Part shown: positions 22,795 to 36,636 of the stretch, in pieces
How positions within the stretch are numbered: the stretch's first letter is position 1
Layout of the letters: every line of letters begins with the position of its first letter
The notes under the pieces: model-generated
The model's input: only the letters and a program-made list of their open reading frames with translations
Databases searched by the model: none
Told to the model about the DNA's origin: nothing
Program-made: the position numbers and the translations under genes
NCBI GenBank assembly: GCA_025094145.1
Contig: JALLLS010000044.1
Location: forward strand, 124,001-188,000
Reading direction: 5' to 3'
Length of the DNA: 64,000 bases
Source: Spinellus fusiger
Lineage: Eukaryota > Mucoromycota > Mucoromycetes > Mucorales > Phycomycetaceae

Positions 22795-23553
22795 TAAGTA
22801 ACAAAAGTAACACGTAATGCCTAATACCTAAACAAATTTAAATATAAACAAAACAAAAAATGCTATGCTTTGGACAAAATATTATTGGGAAATTAAAAGT
22901 GCTAGGATGTGCACTGACTATTTATGATTATCACTGTATGGATGTTCTTGTTCCTTTAAATGATAGAGTAATTCATTCATAATAACCCAATATTAATATA
23001 GAATACAGTTCGTTGAGTTTATGTAGAGAAACACTAGATATAGGTGGTTCCTATTGACTGATGAATGGACCCTTGTTATCCACTACTAAATGTCATTTGC
23101 AATTACACTGTTCTGTCTCTTATACTACCTATCTTAGTGTTCTGATAGGTTTAGCGTGTTAAGATAGAGCCAAGTGATGTGTTTAACAAGAGAAATAAAG
23201 CAAGATGATTTAAAGACACATTGAAATGGAAGATATATATAAGAACAGACTAAAAATCCACACTAGATAAACCCCGTATTTGTTTGTTTGCTTTTTGATA
23301 TATCACACTGAATCTGAAAGTACAAAGGATTCTAATGAGTCCAGTGTATACATGACCACAGTCATTTATTTTACTCCATTCATTCTTTTCATATGTCTAC
23401 CTGCCCACACAAATATACATCCACACAGACATATACACATATACATATATACACATATACACATATACACATGGTTTATTAAGTAGAGTGGATACAAGTG
23501 ACTGTGTTTATTCTACAGGCCCAGAGGAGTCTTTTCTCTTGTTTGTTTACTAT

Positions 23554-25431
<1,878 letters not shown>

Positions 25432-25507
25432 TTATACTGAAGAGAATGAAGTGACTAGAGCAATGATGGCGTAATCCATGTCTATGCCCAATCATAGGCC
25501 ATTCAAA

Positions 25508-25515
25508 TGACGTCA
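25508..25515. promoter_or_regulatory. CRE-type palindrome TGACGTCA upstream of MET3
   Basis: A perfect 8-bp bZIP site 131 bp upstream of the MET3 start. Fungal sulfur genes are controlled by bZIP factors (Cys3/MetR/Met4 class), although their classical sites differ, so a sulfur role is inference; an ATF/CREB factor would fit equally. Confidence 0.35.
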
Positions 25516-25565
25516 AATGAATCCATGCATTGCTCTTCATTCAACTTTAAATGATTAGAGAACCG

Positions 25566-25622
25566 TCCTTTTCCTTCCTTCCTTCTTCCTTCTTCCTTCT
25601 TCCTTCTTCCTTCTTCCTTCTA
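25566..25622. repeat. Pyrimidine microsatellite (cttccttcttcc)n
   Basis: A run of cttcctt/cttcttc units between MET3 and the PRPP synthetase gene. The rest of 25440-26427 is AT-rich intergenic DNA with no ORF. Confidence 0.85.
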
Positions 25623-26427
25623 TAATAAGCAAGTCTAGCAGAGAGAAAGAAGAAAAAGGGAAAAGAGAGAGGTGTCTATTATAGACAGTCATTAGACATT
25701 AGAAATACTGTTCATTGGAGATTAGGTCGTAGCTAAGAAAGAGTCCATCGCCACAGTCCAAAAAAAATAAAAAATAAAAAATTAACTAATCTGCATAATC
25801 CCGCTTTTATATTTCCTTCTTTTTCTATTTTATTTTATTTTTCTTTCTTGATCTTTATCCTGTAGTCCAAAGTATTTATTCATTGTTGGGTGTTGGGTGT
25901 TGGGTGTGTTATTCGCGTATTGAGACTAGTAATCCACCTTATGAGATCTTTTTTGAATTATTAAAATATACAAAGAAACACTCTAAATACTCAAGTGGAA
26001 GGTACAAGTGGAAAATACAAACGAGGAAGCTACTATAACTACACTACCCGGCAAAAAACATATAATCTTTTCTCATTCCATGTTGAATACGTGTTATAAC
26101 AAGCAATAAGTATTTCCCCATGCAAGAATCCCGTCGGAAAATGAACATGTTTATATCATTCACACCAGACACTGTACATACAAATACAACTCTATAAATA
26201 TCAATACATCAACAACATACATTCATCGGAATATATTTCATGGCTATAATCACAAGTCTATTTTCCATCGCCTTTTCTATTTGCATTATTTGCATTGAAT
26301 GAAATACTATCCTAAATAAGAAATAGAAAAAAAAAAAAAAGACAAATGCCATGCACTAGCAAAGAAAGTCACATTCTAACCTATCAACACAGGTGACAGG
26401 CCTTGTTGTATTGTGTTTTAGTTTCTC

Positions 26428-27721
26428 ATGCGCAATCTCGTAGTATTTGGTGGTTCTTCTCATCCTGAGCTGACAGACCTTATCTGCCGCCGTCTTGGCA
26501 TCAAGGCAGGAAAGACAAAGCTACAGAAGTTCAGTAACAATGAGACTAGTGTTGAACTGTACGAATCTGTGCGTGAATGCGATGTCTACATTATCCAGTC
26601 AGGCTGTGGTCATGTCAATGACAATTTTATTGAGCTGCTTATTATGATCAATGCCTGTAAAATAGCCTCTGCCAAGCGCATCACTTGTGTGGTAACTCTA
26701 AAGAAATATCAAAACAGCAACAACAAGGCTGATCCGACTCTTATTGCTGTTATTAGATTCCTTACTTTCCTTATTCACGACAGGCAGATGTTCCTCACAA
26801 AGCAGCAGGAGCCCCATTAGCACGGTTACCAGACACCACTCCAGCCACACCTCATGGCGAACCTCCTCTCCACAGCACCGAGGATCTCTCCCAGCAGCTG
26901 TTAAAGAAACTCACCCAGGCTGCTACTGGAGAGGAAACCAACCGAGAAAAGGCTCCTTACAGAGAATGGGTGGCACGTTCAGGCACCTTGATTGCTAACC
27001 TCTTGACATGTGCTGGAGCAGATCATATTATCACTATGGATCTTCATGATGCCCAGGTACAGTACATCACAAACCACGGATCTGTGACTCATCATGACCA
27101 GTTCCAAGGCTTCTTTGACTGTCCAGTAGACAATCTCCGTAGTATGCCCTTGATGATCAAATATATTATGCATCAGATCCCCAACTACCAGAATGCAGTC
27201 ATTGTTTCTCCTGATGCAGGTGGTGCTAAGCGGTAAGTCTGTTCTCATGGTAGAGGAGACGGGTGGGCTGATGGGCATTGACTAGGGCCACCTCTATTGC
27301 CGACAAACTGTGCATGGACTTTGCATTGATTCACAAGGAGCGTCGCCAAGTAAGAACAGAAAGAGCAGAGCTGATATTGGTGGGAGATGTGCGTGGAAAG
27401 AACTGCATTCTTGTCGACGATATTGCCGATACTTCCTTCACGATTACAAAAGCAGCAGCTCTGTTGCGTAAGAAGGGTGCTCTTAAGATCTATGCTATTG
27501 TCAGCCACGCCATTCTTTCTGCAGGTGCCATTGAAAGTATTGAGCGATCTGCTATTGATGAGATGGCTGTCAGTAATTCAGTAGTATCTCAACACCAGAG
27601 GATTACTACTCAGAAGATCAAGGTGTTTGATGTTGCGCCAATCTTTTCAGAAGCCATTCGACGCATTCACTTTGGAGAGTCTCTTTCCATCCTATTTGAT
27701 GCAAACCATGCTATTGTTTAA
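26428..27721 (+). CDS. Ribose-phosphate pyrophosphokinase (PRPP synthetase)
   Basis: Four exons: 26428-26691, 26757-27056, 27102-27232 and 27286-27721. The model with the 45-nt intron 27057-27101 removed gives 376 residues; keeping it adds 15 residues in frame. It makes PRPP from ribose 5-phosphate and ATP for nucleotides, His and Trp. Conserved parts are [95 protein letters not shown] and the PRPP loop [14 protein letters not shown]. Between the RQ and ARSGTL segments there is an extra stretch of about 60 residues rich in Pro, Thr and Glu, where one Prs class of fungal paralogues carries a non-homologous insert. The assignment to a specific PRS paralogue is not made. Confidence 0.93.
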
Positions 27722-27915
27722 TAGTAAGAATTGTCTCTGTACATTCACTAGGATAGTCCTAACTAACTAACTCACCCACCTATTCACTCACTCATCCACT
27801 ACACACAATATACATCCACAGAATCACCCATCTCACACCCACCCATCAATAAAAATATACTAAAGACATTGGTATAAGCGGGGTGACAGTGACATTAGGT
27901 CTCTTTTTTGTACGC

Positions 27916-27916
<1 letters not shown>

Positions 27917-27953
<37 letters not shown>

Positions 27954-28008
27954 ATTGTATTATATTGTATTATATTGTATTATATTGTATTATATTGTAT
28001 TATATTAT
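27917..28008. repeat. (ATT)n microsatellite and (tattatattg)n minisatellite
   Basis: A perfect att run is followed by five copies of a 10-bp unit, directly upstream of the nucleotide-sugar transporter gene. Confidence 0.9.
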
Positions 28009-28054
28009 CATCATCTTTCTCTCTTCTTTTGGATAGATACTATTACACAACCGG

Positions 28055-29269
28055 ATGGGTAAATGGACCTTCTTCATAGACCCTCTCATGACGCGTTCAA
28101 TTAGTATCGATCAAACTCGTGTCTCTGTTGACTCTGGTCGTGCAGAATAGCGCATTGATCCTTGCTATGCGCTATACACGTGCCAGTGTCAAAGAAGACC
28201 AGCGCTATTTAGCCTCCACTGCTGTTCTTATGAGTGAAGTTCTCAAAACAGTCATATGTTTTGCCGTACTCTCCTACTGCCAACCCCACCCACGCTCCCT
28301 GCGTCGACTCATGGCCACCCTCTATAGTGAACTCATCCTTCAATGGCGACAGTCTGCTAAACTTGCTTTGCCTGCTATTCTCTACTTAGTACAGGTAAAA
28401 AGAAGAAAAAAAGAAAAAAAAGGAACCTCCCTCCCTACCTTTGTACTCAATCAACAGAGACACACCCACTGACTTGTTTCAAGAATAACCTCCAATACAT
28501 GGCAGCCACTCACCTTGACGCAGCAACCTTCCAAGTCACCTACCAACTCAAGATTATTACGACTGCCTTTTTCAGTGTCACAATTCTCCACCGCACTCTC
28601 TCCCGCCGACAGTGGCTGGCTTTAGTGCTCCTCACTACAGGCATAGCTCTTACTGTCATCCCTGCCCACACATCTTCCAGTCCAACCCCTACGCTTGGCA
28701 ACCAGATAAACCTCCAGGGGCTTATCAGTGTGTTGGCAGCATGTGTTTTGTCTGGACTCGCAGGTGTCTATTTTGAAAAGATCCTCAAGACACCTGCTAA
28801 AACAGTCCCACCCACCAGAGAAGAAGAAGGAAGAGGTCATCCTTATCCCAATGAGAAAGAAAAAGAAGAGAAGGAAGAAGAGAAACACAAGCAGTCTTAC
28901 ATTGACCCTCTTGTCAGTAGAAATAAGCTGTGGATTGGCAATATCCAGCTGTCCTTCTTCTCCGTAGTGCTTGGGCTGGTGTTTGTTGTAGCACCCCAGG
29001 ATGGGGCTGTGATTATAGAACAGGGGTTTTTTATCCACTATACACCCTGGACATGGGTGGTGATTGTGGTTCAGGCATTGGGAGGATTGGTTGTGGCTAT
29101 TGTTGTGAAGTATGCTGACAGTATTCTCAAGGGGTTTGCTACCAGTGTTAGTATATTACTCTCTAGTATTGTCAGTATCTATCTGTTTGATACGACAATG
29201 ACCAGTGTGTCAGTAGCTGGAGCCTTGTTGGTTATTTATTCGACGTATCTTTATGGGCTTCAGTCATAG
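28055..29269 (+). CDS. SLC35A-type nucleotide-sugar transporter
   Basis: Three exons: a proposed 4-nt first exon 28055-28058 (ATGG), 28105-28394 and 28484-29269; 359 residues. The short first exon is inferred because it yields MVSIKLVSLLTLVVQNSALI in frame, the usual family start, and no ATG precedes that segment otherwise. Family features: VVQNSALILAMRYTR, YLVQNNLQYMAATHLDAATF across the second splice, QVTYQLKIITTAFFSV, a Leu-rich helix at ALVLLTTGIALTVIP, LSGLAGVYFEKILK, and near the end GGLVVAIVVKYADSILKGFA. These match Golgi antiporters that exchange UDP-galactose or UDP-GlcNAc for UMP; the substrate cannot be read from sequence. The charged central loop (EEEGRGHP..EKEEKEEEK) is longer than usual. 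Confidence 0.9.
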
Positions 29270-31139
29270 AGTAATTATACTTATAAATGAGAGATACAAA
29301 AGAGATGAAAATAACTTGACTGTGGGTGTATCTTTTTGTTGTTTGCGATCATGTAAAATAAACATAGGTATTTTAGTGCTTAGACTGGTGTTGTGAAGCC
29401 CCCTTTAAGTGTATTCTCTCTGTTCTATGCTTAATAATGTTACAATGAACTAATACAGGGATAGACAAAAAAAAGAACACTCTCGGTTTAGCAGTGTAAT
29501 CACTATAAACAAACATTTATACATCTGAACTAGATGTTTATTTTGTCTATTGAAGTCTATCATGCTTGTATTCAATTCTGTATAATTTCATGATTGTATC
29601 CTTATTAAGAGATCTATTAACACTTCACTATTTATTTGATATGACAATACATTCAACAGAATAGGGCGATCTATACATGGATGTAAATATACAATCCTAT
29701 AGAATAATGGTTGTGTCTATAAACAAAAATTAGTGACTGGGTTGGTATGCTTAGTACAGATACGTTTTAATACTATGGGCATATGCTCTTTTCTGTAGTT
29801 TATCCTAGTTTCCTCCCCTTATTTAAAGTTAAAAGGGTATAAACAAGGCTTTATGCTTTGTCCTTGGCCAACGAGAAACAAATCAAGCAGTGAAACAAAT
29901 AAAGTCTATGTCTTATCTCTATTGATTCTCTCATTAGATTCTAATTATCCTTAAATCTCAATGGGTCATTAGTGTTCTTCTATTCTCCAACGACTATATC
30001 ATTAACTATTATTCACATTATTAATTAGAAATAAAGAAAAGAAAAAACACTAGAGAGTCAATTCAATGCAAAGAATCACCCACTATAAAAAGCAGTGGTG
30101 ATGTATATGGAAAACATAACTCTACATCATCGACTCCCTTGAGTCTTAGTATCACATAATAACCTCATCAGTATACATATGCTATAATATTCCACCTATC
30201 TCAGAGTGAAATGTTGGCATAAAAAGTTTCCTATCACAGTTTCTGTGTCTCTTATTATTACTCTTATTATTATTATTACTATTGAAGGTTTGTTTTCTTT
30301 TCATAGATCATTGTAGGCTTGACACTAAATAATAATAATAATAGAATTATGGACTTGCCTAAAAGTTATACATCCTTGCCTATATGTTTTTTTTTACCTG
30401 TCAGATGTTCTTGAACATATATAAGTCTAAAAATACCTTTTTTTGTGATTATCATGTAGTTTACTCGTACTAAAAAAAAAATGCAAGGTAGATATAATAA
30501 TGGAATACTGTTTTGCATGTCCATGTAGACATTTTAATTCAATGCCCCAAAATGTCCGATTTCAATTTTCCCTCCTTTTTTGTCTTCAAATGCTTAAAAG
30601 GCCTGAAAGTAAATAATAATAATCATTATGTGTATTATGCTCATAAGGCTTCAGGGAAACCTTAATATGTTCTCTGTATTCGTTTTTTATATATTCTCCT
30701 GACTTACTATAAGCGCATGTTCAGGTATTTCATGTTGATTTCTAAACAACAACAATGTTTTGAACTAAAGTTGTTTTTAGTGCTTCTTAATTATTCTTAG
30801 AAGTTCGAGGTATCGATTAATTATTGCTATCAAGATTCCTTTATTAAAAAACATACTTTTATATACATCCCTTTGATCACACAAGAAATTATCAGAAAAA
30901 CCGTTAGAGTTAATTAGTGGATAACGGGTGGAGGGTGGGTTTAAGGTAAGTGACAGAAAGTAGATTGTAAAGTAACCAAATGAATGTAACTGAGAGTTTC
31001 AAATACATATTTCCTTATTTATTTTCATACTTTATCTTAATAGTGTTATGACTTAATGAATTTATTATACAGAGACATAAAACTTTCAATAGATACATAG
31101 AATAGTGTTTAAAATACATAAAATAAGTTTTATTGTAAG
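29270..31139. other. Long AT-rich region without genes
   Basis: Nearly 1.9 kb closed in all frames. Only simple features: taa/att microsatellites near 30250-30290 and 30330-30345, and poly-A or poly-T tracts. Confidence 0.65.
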
Positions 31140-32560
31140 ATTATTTAATAACTCCTGCAGCCACCCTTGACATCTCTGTCTCGTGCTGACAATGAGGTAG
31201 TCTGTCAATTCCTTTGATATTTTTCCCATTAAAGCATCAGGATAGCCTCCAACTTCTTTTTGGTGGAATAATACCTTCTGTCCTTCCTAATAATACTCAA
31301 TTAAGCCCACAGATGTTCAATTGGATTGAGATCAGTATTGTATGGGCTATTAAAGATTTATCACTATACCATTAACCACTCTCTAATTGAGTTGCATCAC
31401 TCTTATGAGATCTAAAATTGTCCACTTGTAGGTAGTGACTGACCTCATAGTCTAAGTGAGAAAGAAAGTTACTTGAGTTAAGAGCAGTAGACTTTTTCTA
31501 AGACATTGATGTACTTGTCGGAATTTATCCTACCCTTCACCACGATTCATCTTTCAACTCCCTCCCCACTGAAGCAACCCTATACCATACCATACCATAC
31601 CATACCATCACACCATTACCTCCTTTTTTTTGTCTTTAAGACATTCTTGAAATAGAAGGCAGTGCCATACTGTCTGATGGATTTGACCCCCTGTTATAGC
31701 TCATAATCATGACTCTGGACTCATCGGACCAGACGACCGCTTGCCACTGCTCAAGTGTCCAACCAACGTGCTCACAGGCCTACTGAAGCCATGCCTCTAT
31801 TTTATTCTTGGTGAAAAGAGACTTGATCACCAGACTAAATAAATGAAAGCCCATTTCATCAAGGTATCTCATCAGGATTGGTATTGACACCTTGATGACC
31901 ATGTCTGCCATGATGCCTCTTTGGTCTGATGAGAATCACTGACTGTTGTATCTAGGGTCAATACAGAGACATGTCTAGCATAAGTAGCACCAATCAATTG
32001 CATTAACACTGATAAGTAATTAGGGTCATGTGTGTAGACTTAACTATAAACATATAAGTGTAACCATGGCAATTGATTAGTATATAAAGAGTTGTCTATT
32101 CCACCAAATAAAAGCAATCTATTCTTGGATAAAGTCCTGTCATCACTCAGTCTCTACTTTTTCAATTCAGATAAAACACTGACTACTGTTCTTTTCAACC
32201 ATCAGAGGGCCATGTTGTTCAATTTTCTCTTTCTAATACTCTTGGGAAAAAGGTACCACTGCGTTTATTTTCTTAAAGTGCTTTATGATGTACCCTGTAG
32301 TAGAAGTAAGTACGTTGAACACATGAGATGCATCGACCTGAGTGGATCTCAGGTTCAGCACCTGGTAGATGATAGCTGAATGAGCCTCAAGACTAGTATA
32401 TTTTCCATATATCTCGGAGGTTTTTGGTGATGTCTTTAGTGTTGGATGAGTGAGACATTACAAGAAAAAAAAAGTGTTATGAAAGAAAAATAAATAGTGT
32501 ATGTTATTTTTAGTATAAAAATATCCTGGAATTTGAAAAAAAAATTCCATTACTTTTGTC
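31140..32560 (-). mobile_element. Decayed Tc1-like element (second family)
   Basis: Minus-strand translation shows scattered transposase pieces with stops between them: WTLEQWQAVVWSDESRVMIM (first catalytic Asp region) at about 31690-31770, a VWGCFS-like and GEGVE-like piece near 31560-31600, and YNTDLNPIEHLWA (late DDE motif) at about 31310-31350. Sequence differs clearly from the other Tc1 remnants here. A terminal-repeat-like stretch (acttttgtcgggtcacttta) lies at about 32552-32575. Nonfunctional. Confidence 0.7.
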
Positions 32561-32989
32561 GGGTCACTTTATTTTTGAGTTTTGTTACAGTCCCTTGTGA
32601 ACTCTGAAAATATTTCACTAACTCTTTTCAGTTTCTACTTTATAAATTTGAAAACTATACATTGTCTTCAAAGACATTTCTAAACATCCCAAGGGGTCTT
32701 TAAGAATATTCCTAGCATTGACTCTGCCACTGAATTGAAGCAATATAAAAACCTGTTAGGTCGATATTGTCATACAAAAAAAACATTAGAAGGTTGTACA
32801 TGTTATTGCCTTGAAGAAACTTTGGTCTTTGTTGAGATATATTGAAAGGCAATCTCAAGTAAAAGTATTCAAAACATATGATTAAGAAACAATAGTAATA
32901 ACTTGACAAATTACAAAGTGCACTCACTTACTGGGTCAACGCTGACACCCACCAACACAAAAAAAATGAATTGGCTTTGGTGTTCCGAA

Positions 32990-33387
32990 GAACAAATTCA
33001 AGGACAAGAGCTTAATCTCAGTACATCGCAGCAATAAAGCCACTCAACTACCTACAATTCTCCGTCAGTTTTATGTTGTCTGCATGCGATTCATCACATC
33101 TCCGTATTAGCATTATCATAAAGCTGAGGTCAATGGCACCTTTCCGCACCAACAACTGATCAGCAAAATATGGTATTCAGTCTTGCGACCTATTTGTACT
33201 CATCTAGTACAGGAGATATTCATTTAGTATCGTTTCCAGCATGGATTCTGACTTTGAGGCGTTGAGTCATTATCCATCAAATGATAGCTTTGTGGCATTG
33301 GTATTTCAACCAGCCGCAAATATCAATCATTTGAATGAAGCGTTCCTCTCGTACTAACTTCAATTACTGTTACGATACCGATACCAT

Positions 33388-33423
<36 letters not shown>

Positions 33424-35700
33424 TACCCAGCTCACGTTCCCTATTAGTGGATGAACAATCCAACGCCTACAGAATCCTGCTTCTGTAGGATAGAATGAGC
33501 CAACACTGAAGAATCAAAAAGCAACGTTGCTATGAACGCTTGGCTGCCACAAGCCAGTTATTCCTGTAGTAGCTTTTCTGGAACCTCTAGCCTTAAGACT
33601 TGAGGAAGTCTAAAGGATCGATAGGCCATACTCCCCACTTGACAGTGTCAATAACATGAGTCACGCCATAAAGACGTTTAAGACCAGAAGATGAGCCGTG
33701 AAGCCCAATCCCACATGATTATTTAAGTAAAATAAAACAATAAGGGTAGTGGTATTTCATTAGTGCCGAAGCTCCCACCTATCCTACACCCCCTATGTCT
33801 CTTTACAATGTCAAACTAGAGTCAGGCTCAACAAAGTCTTCTTTTCCTGCTGATTTTGCCAAGCCCATCCCCTTGGCTGTGGTTTCGCAAGATAGTAGAT
33901 AAGGGACAGTTGGAATCTCATTAATATATCAACCCTGGGACCTCTTTCATAGGATGATACATTTGGAAACCATAATGAAGAATGTTTACTCACCTCGTCT
34001 ATCCACACTTGGTTGTGCTTCACATTGAGCCGACGCCAATTTTTGGTCATTGTAATATTATGTTTTAATTAGACAGTCAGATTCACTTTGTACATACCAA
34101 TTCTGGGTCAGTTGTAATAAACCAAACTCTGATAGTATAAACAAAGCTTTGACTTCTAGCCATGTACTTCTGAAAGCACAAAGCCAGCAGGTATATAAAC
34201 ATTCACAGATTCAATCTTCTCCTATCTAAATTAATTCTTTGTGTTGTATATTTCCATGTCTACAAAATACTGAGCACAATCCACTACTTGACCTCAGAAA
34301 TCACCAACACGGATTTTTTTTTAAAAAAAAAACCACACAAAAATTTCAATGTTCATATAGCCCATATCTAATCACACCATTACCAACAACTAAAATCTGA
34401 CAGATTGTTAGAACCAATCCTTATTCCGAGGTTGCAAATATATTTTGCCAACTTCCCTTATCCACATCTCACCATTAACTAGAGACTTTCCACTTTGAAG
34501 ACCTGATGTGGTTATGAGTACGACTAGACAGGAATATTTCACTTTCCCTTGGATTTTCAATGATCAGTATGAATGCACCAGACACTACATAAAGTACAAT
34601 GCTCTAGCAGACGACCCACCACTTCTTAAGCTAAGCTTATTTCATGGTCAGTACAAGTCTTTGAATGAGAAAAGCAAACTCTTTCTGGGATTCATACTGA
34701 TGTCTCCAAGTTCATTTGCGTTGCCGCTACGAATTAGTATCCTAGTACCGGAATATTAATCAGTTTCCCTTTCAATAGGCGAGCCAACAGAATTGGCTAC
34801 TTTGATGAAACAGAGTTTCCCTATCTCTTAGGATCGACCAACCCTAGACCAAATACTATTCTCTAGGAACTCTTTTCCACTTCAGTCTTCAAAGATCTCA
34901 TTTGAGCATTTGCTACTACCAATATCTGCACTGGAGACTGTTTCACCCAGGTTCACACCATGAGCTTTTAACAGATTAGTAAACCTCCATGCCTGCCTTT
35001 GAGTTCTGCTATCCCAAAGGAAACCTAAGCAGAAACCAGTTAATAGATGGTTCAATGAGTCTTTCGCTCCTATACTCAAACTACACCCAAATTTAACAAC
35101 TGATTTGCATGTCAGAATCGCCACGAGTCTCCACCAGAACAGTTTCTCTTGTCTGGCTTTACCCTATTCAGGCATAGTTCACCATCTATTGGGTCCCACC
35201 ATAAATGCTCAATCTCTGTCACTTTGGTTAAAAACGTCAAAACCAGATGATATTGCTGCCTCAAGGGCTTCCTATCCAGATGATTTTCAATGGCATAAGG
35301 GTTTGACACCCAAACACCCGCATTTATGGGGAGGGGACTCCCTGGTCCGTGTTTGATATTGGTTTCGCACCAATATTTAGCTTTAGATAAGATTCAACTA
35401 CCCCATTTAGGTTGTATTTTCAAACAACCTGACTCTTTGAAGCCGTATCACAGAAAGACAATATTGCTCAGGCCACAGATGGGGTTCTCACCCTCTATGA
35501 TGTCCGTTTTAAGGGACTTTTTTGCCTGGCTTGTCAGGAAAACGGCTTTCTCGTTTACAATCCGGACTGGTTAAACCAGCCAGGTTCCAAAACTTAGCTC
35601 TTCTCCTTTCACTTGTCGCTACTTGGAGAATCACTTGGGGAATTTATGCTAGTTTCATTTTCCTCCACTTATTGATATGCTCAAGTTCAGCAGACAACTC
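32990..35700 (-). rRNA. Large-subunit (28S) rRNA, degenerate copy
   Basis: Recognised by the 5' start (GCATATCAATAAG at about 35671-35685), the D1-D2 region, the sarcin-ricin loop AGTACGAGAGGAAC (about 33340-33355) and the 3' end near 32990. At about 2.7 kb it is some 600 nt shorter than a usual fungal LSU. Around 33627-33631 the rRNA jumps from TGGGGAGT straight to GGCCTATCGATCC, dropping roughly 135 nt that normally include the P-loop (TGGGGCGG) of the peptidyl-transferase centre. Near 33960-34000 the normally invariant CTCTTAAGGTAGCC stretch is heavily substituted. These are fatal for a ribosome, so this is almost certainly an rDNA pseudogene. Confidence 0.85.
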
Positions 35701-35955
35701 TACCAAACTTCATATCGAAGTTTCCATGGTTTATTTAGAGACTCGAGTCTCCAGTTCTGTGTTCAGAACAAGTTCTACGAAGCCCCAGATAAAACCAGAT
35801 GTTGACATTGAATAAACCATAGAAAAAACAATGTCTAGTTCTTTAGGATGTTTCATCTGTTGAACGGGCAACAAGATTCTTTACAGTAAATAAGTATCCC
35901 AGGCTGTATCCCCTTTTGACAGGAATACAAGAAACACATCCACCAAATATTGGGG
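35701..35955 (-). other. Remnant transcribed spacer; 5.8S not found
   Basis: Only 255 bp separate the SSU end from the LSU start. The highly conserved 5.8S blocks (GATGAAGAACGCAGC, GAATTCTGCAATTCA) are absent in either orientation. ITS1, 5.8S and ITS2 therefore appear to have been mostly deleted. Confidence 0.75.
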
Positions 35956-35995
<40 letters not shown>

Positions 35996-36110
35996 TGACT
36001 TCTACTTCCTCTGAATAGCAAAGCTCGACTTAGTTCTCATCAAGAGCCCGTTGTTGCCAACTAGCTCCCAACGATCCCACGCCTTGCTATAACCATTCAA
36101 TTGGTAGTAA

Positions 36111-36143
<33 letters not shown>

Positions 36144-36596
36144 ATCAACGCAAGTTGATGACTTGCGCTTACTAGGAATTCCTCGTTGATGAGCAATAGT
36201 TACAAAGCTCAATCCCCAGCACGACAAAGTTTCAAAAGTTTACCCAAGCTTCTCAGCCAAGGTGATAGACTTGCTGACTTTGTCAGTGTAGCGCGCGTGC
36301 GGCCCAGAACATCTAAGGGCATCACAAACCTGTTATTGCCTTTCTTCATCCTGCGTATTGCAGGTAGTCTCTCCAAGAAGACAGAAGTGCCAAAGCACAA
36401 ACCCACTTTTTAGTTGGTCTGTCTACTTAGTAGACAAAGGTCTCGTTCGTTATTGGAATGAACCAGATAAGTTACTCCACAAACTAAGAACGGCCATGCA
36501 CCACCACCCATAAAGTCTAGAAAGAGCTTTCATTTTGTCAATCCTTCTTATGTCTGGACCTGGTGAGTTTCCTCGTGTTGAGTCAAATTAAGCCGC

Positions 36597-36636
<40 letters not shown>

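Larger units (their letters stand above)
20635..23336. repeat. Right arm of the long inverted repeat
   Basis: Reverse complement of 1-3295. Alignment by eye is continuous through the Tc1 end (20635-21060), the transposon-end-like motif (21190-21260), the long non-coding middle and the HTH gene, to about 23336 where the match with the window start ends. Substitutions are scattered at a few percent, much more than between the two 2.48-kb units, so this duplication is older. Confidence 0.85.

Noticed and set aside
32092..32379. 95-codon plus ORF
   Set aside because: Needs a non-ATG start and lies antisense to the N-terminal part of the decayed Tc1-like element.
34508..36413. Numerous short ORFs between 33.8 and 37.9 kb
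   Set aside because: They lie inside the rRNA copies.
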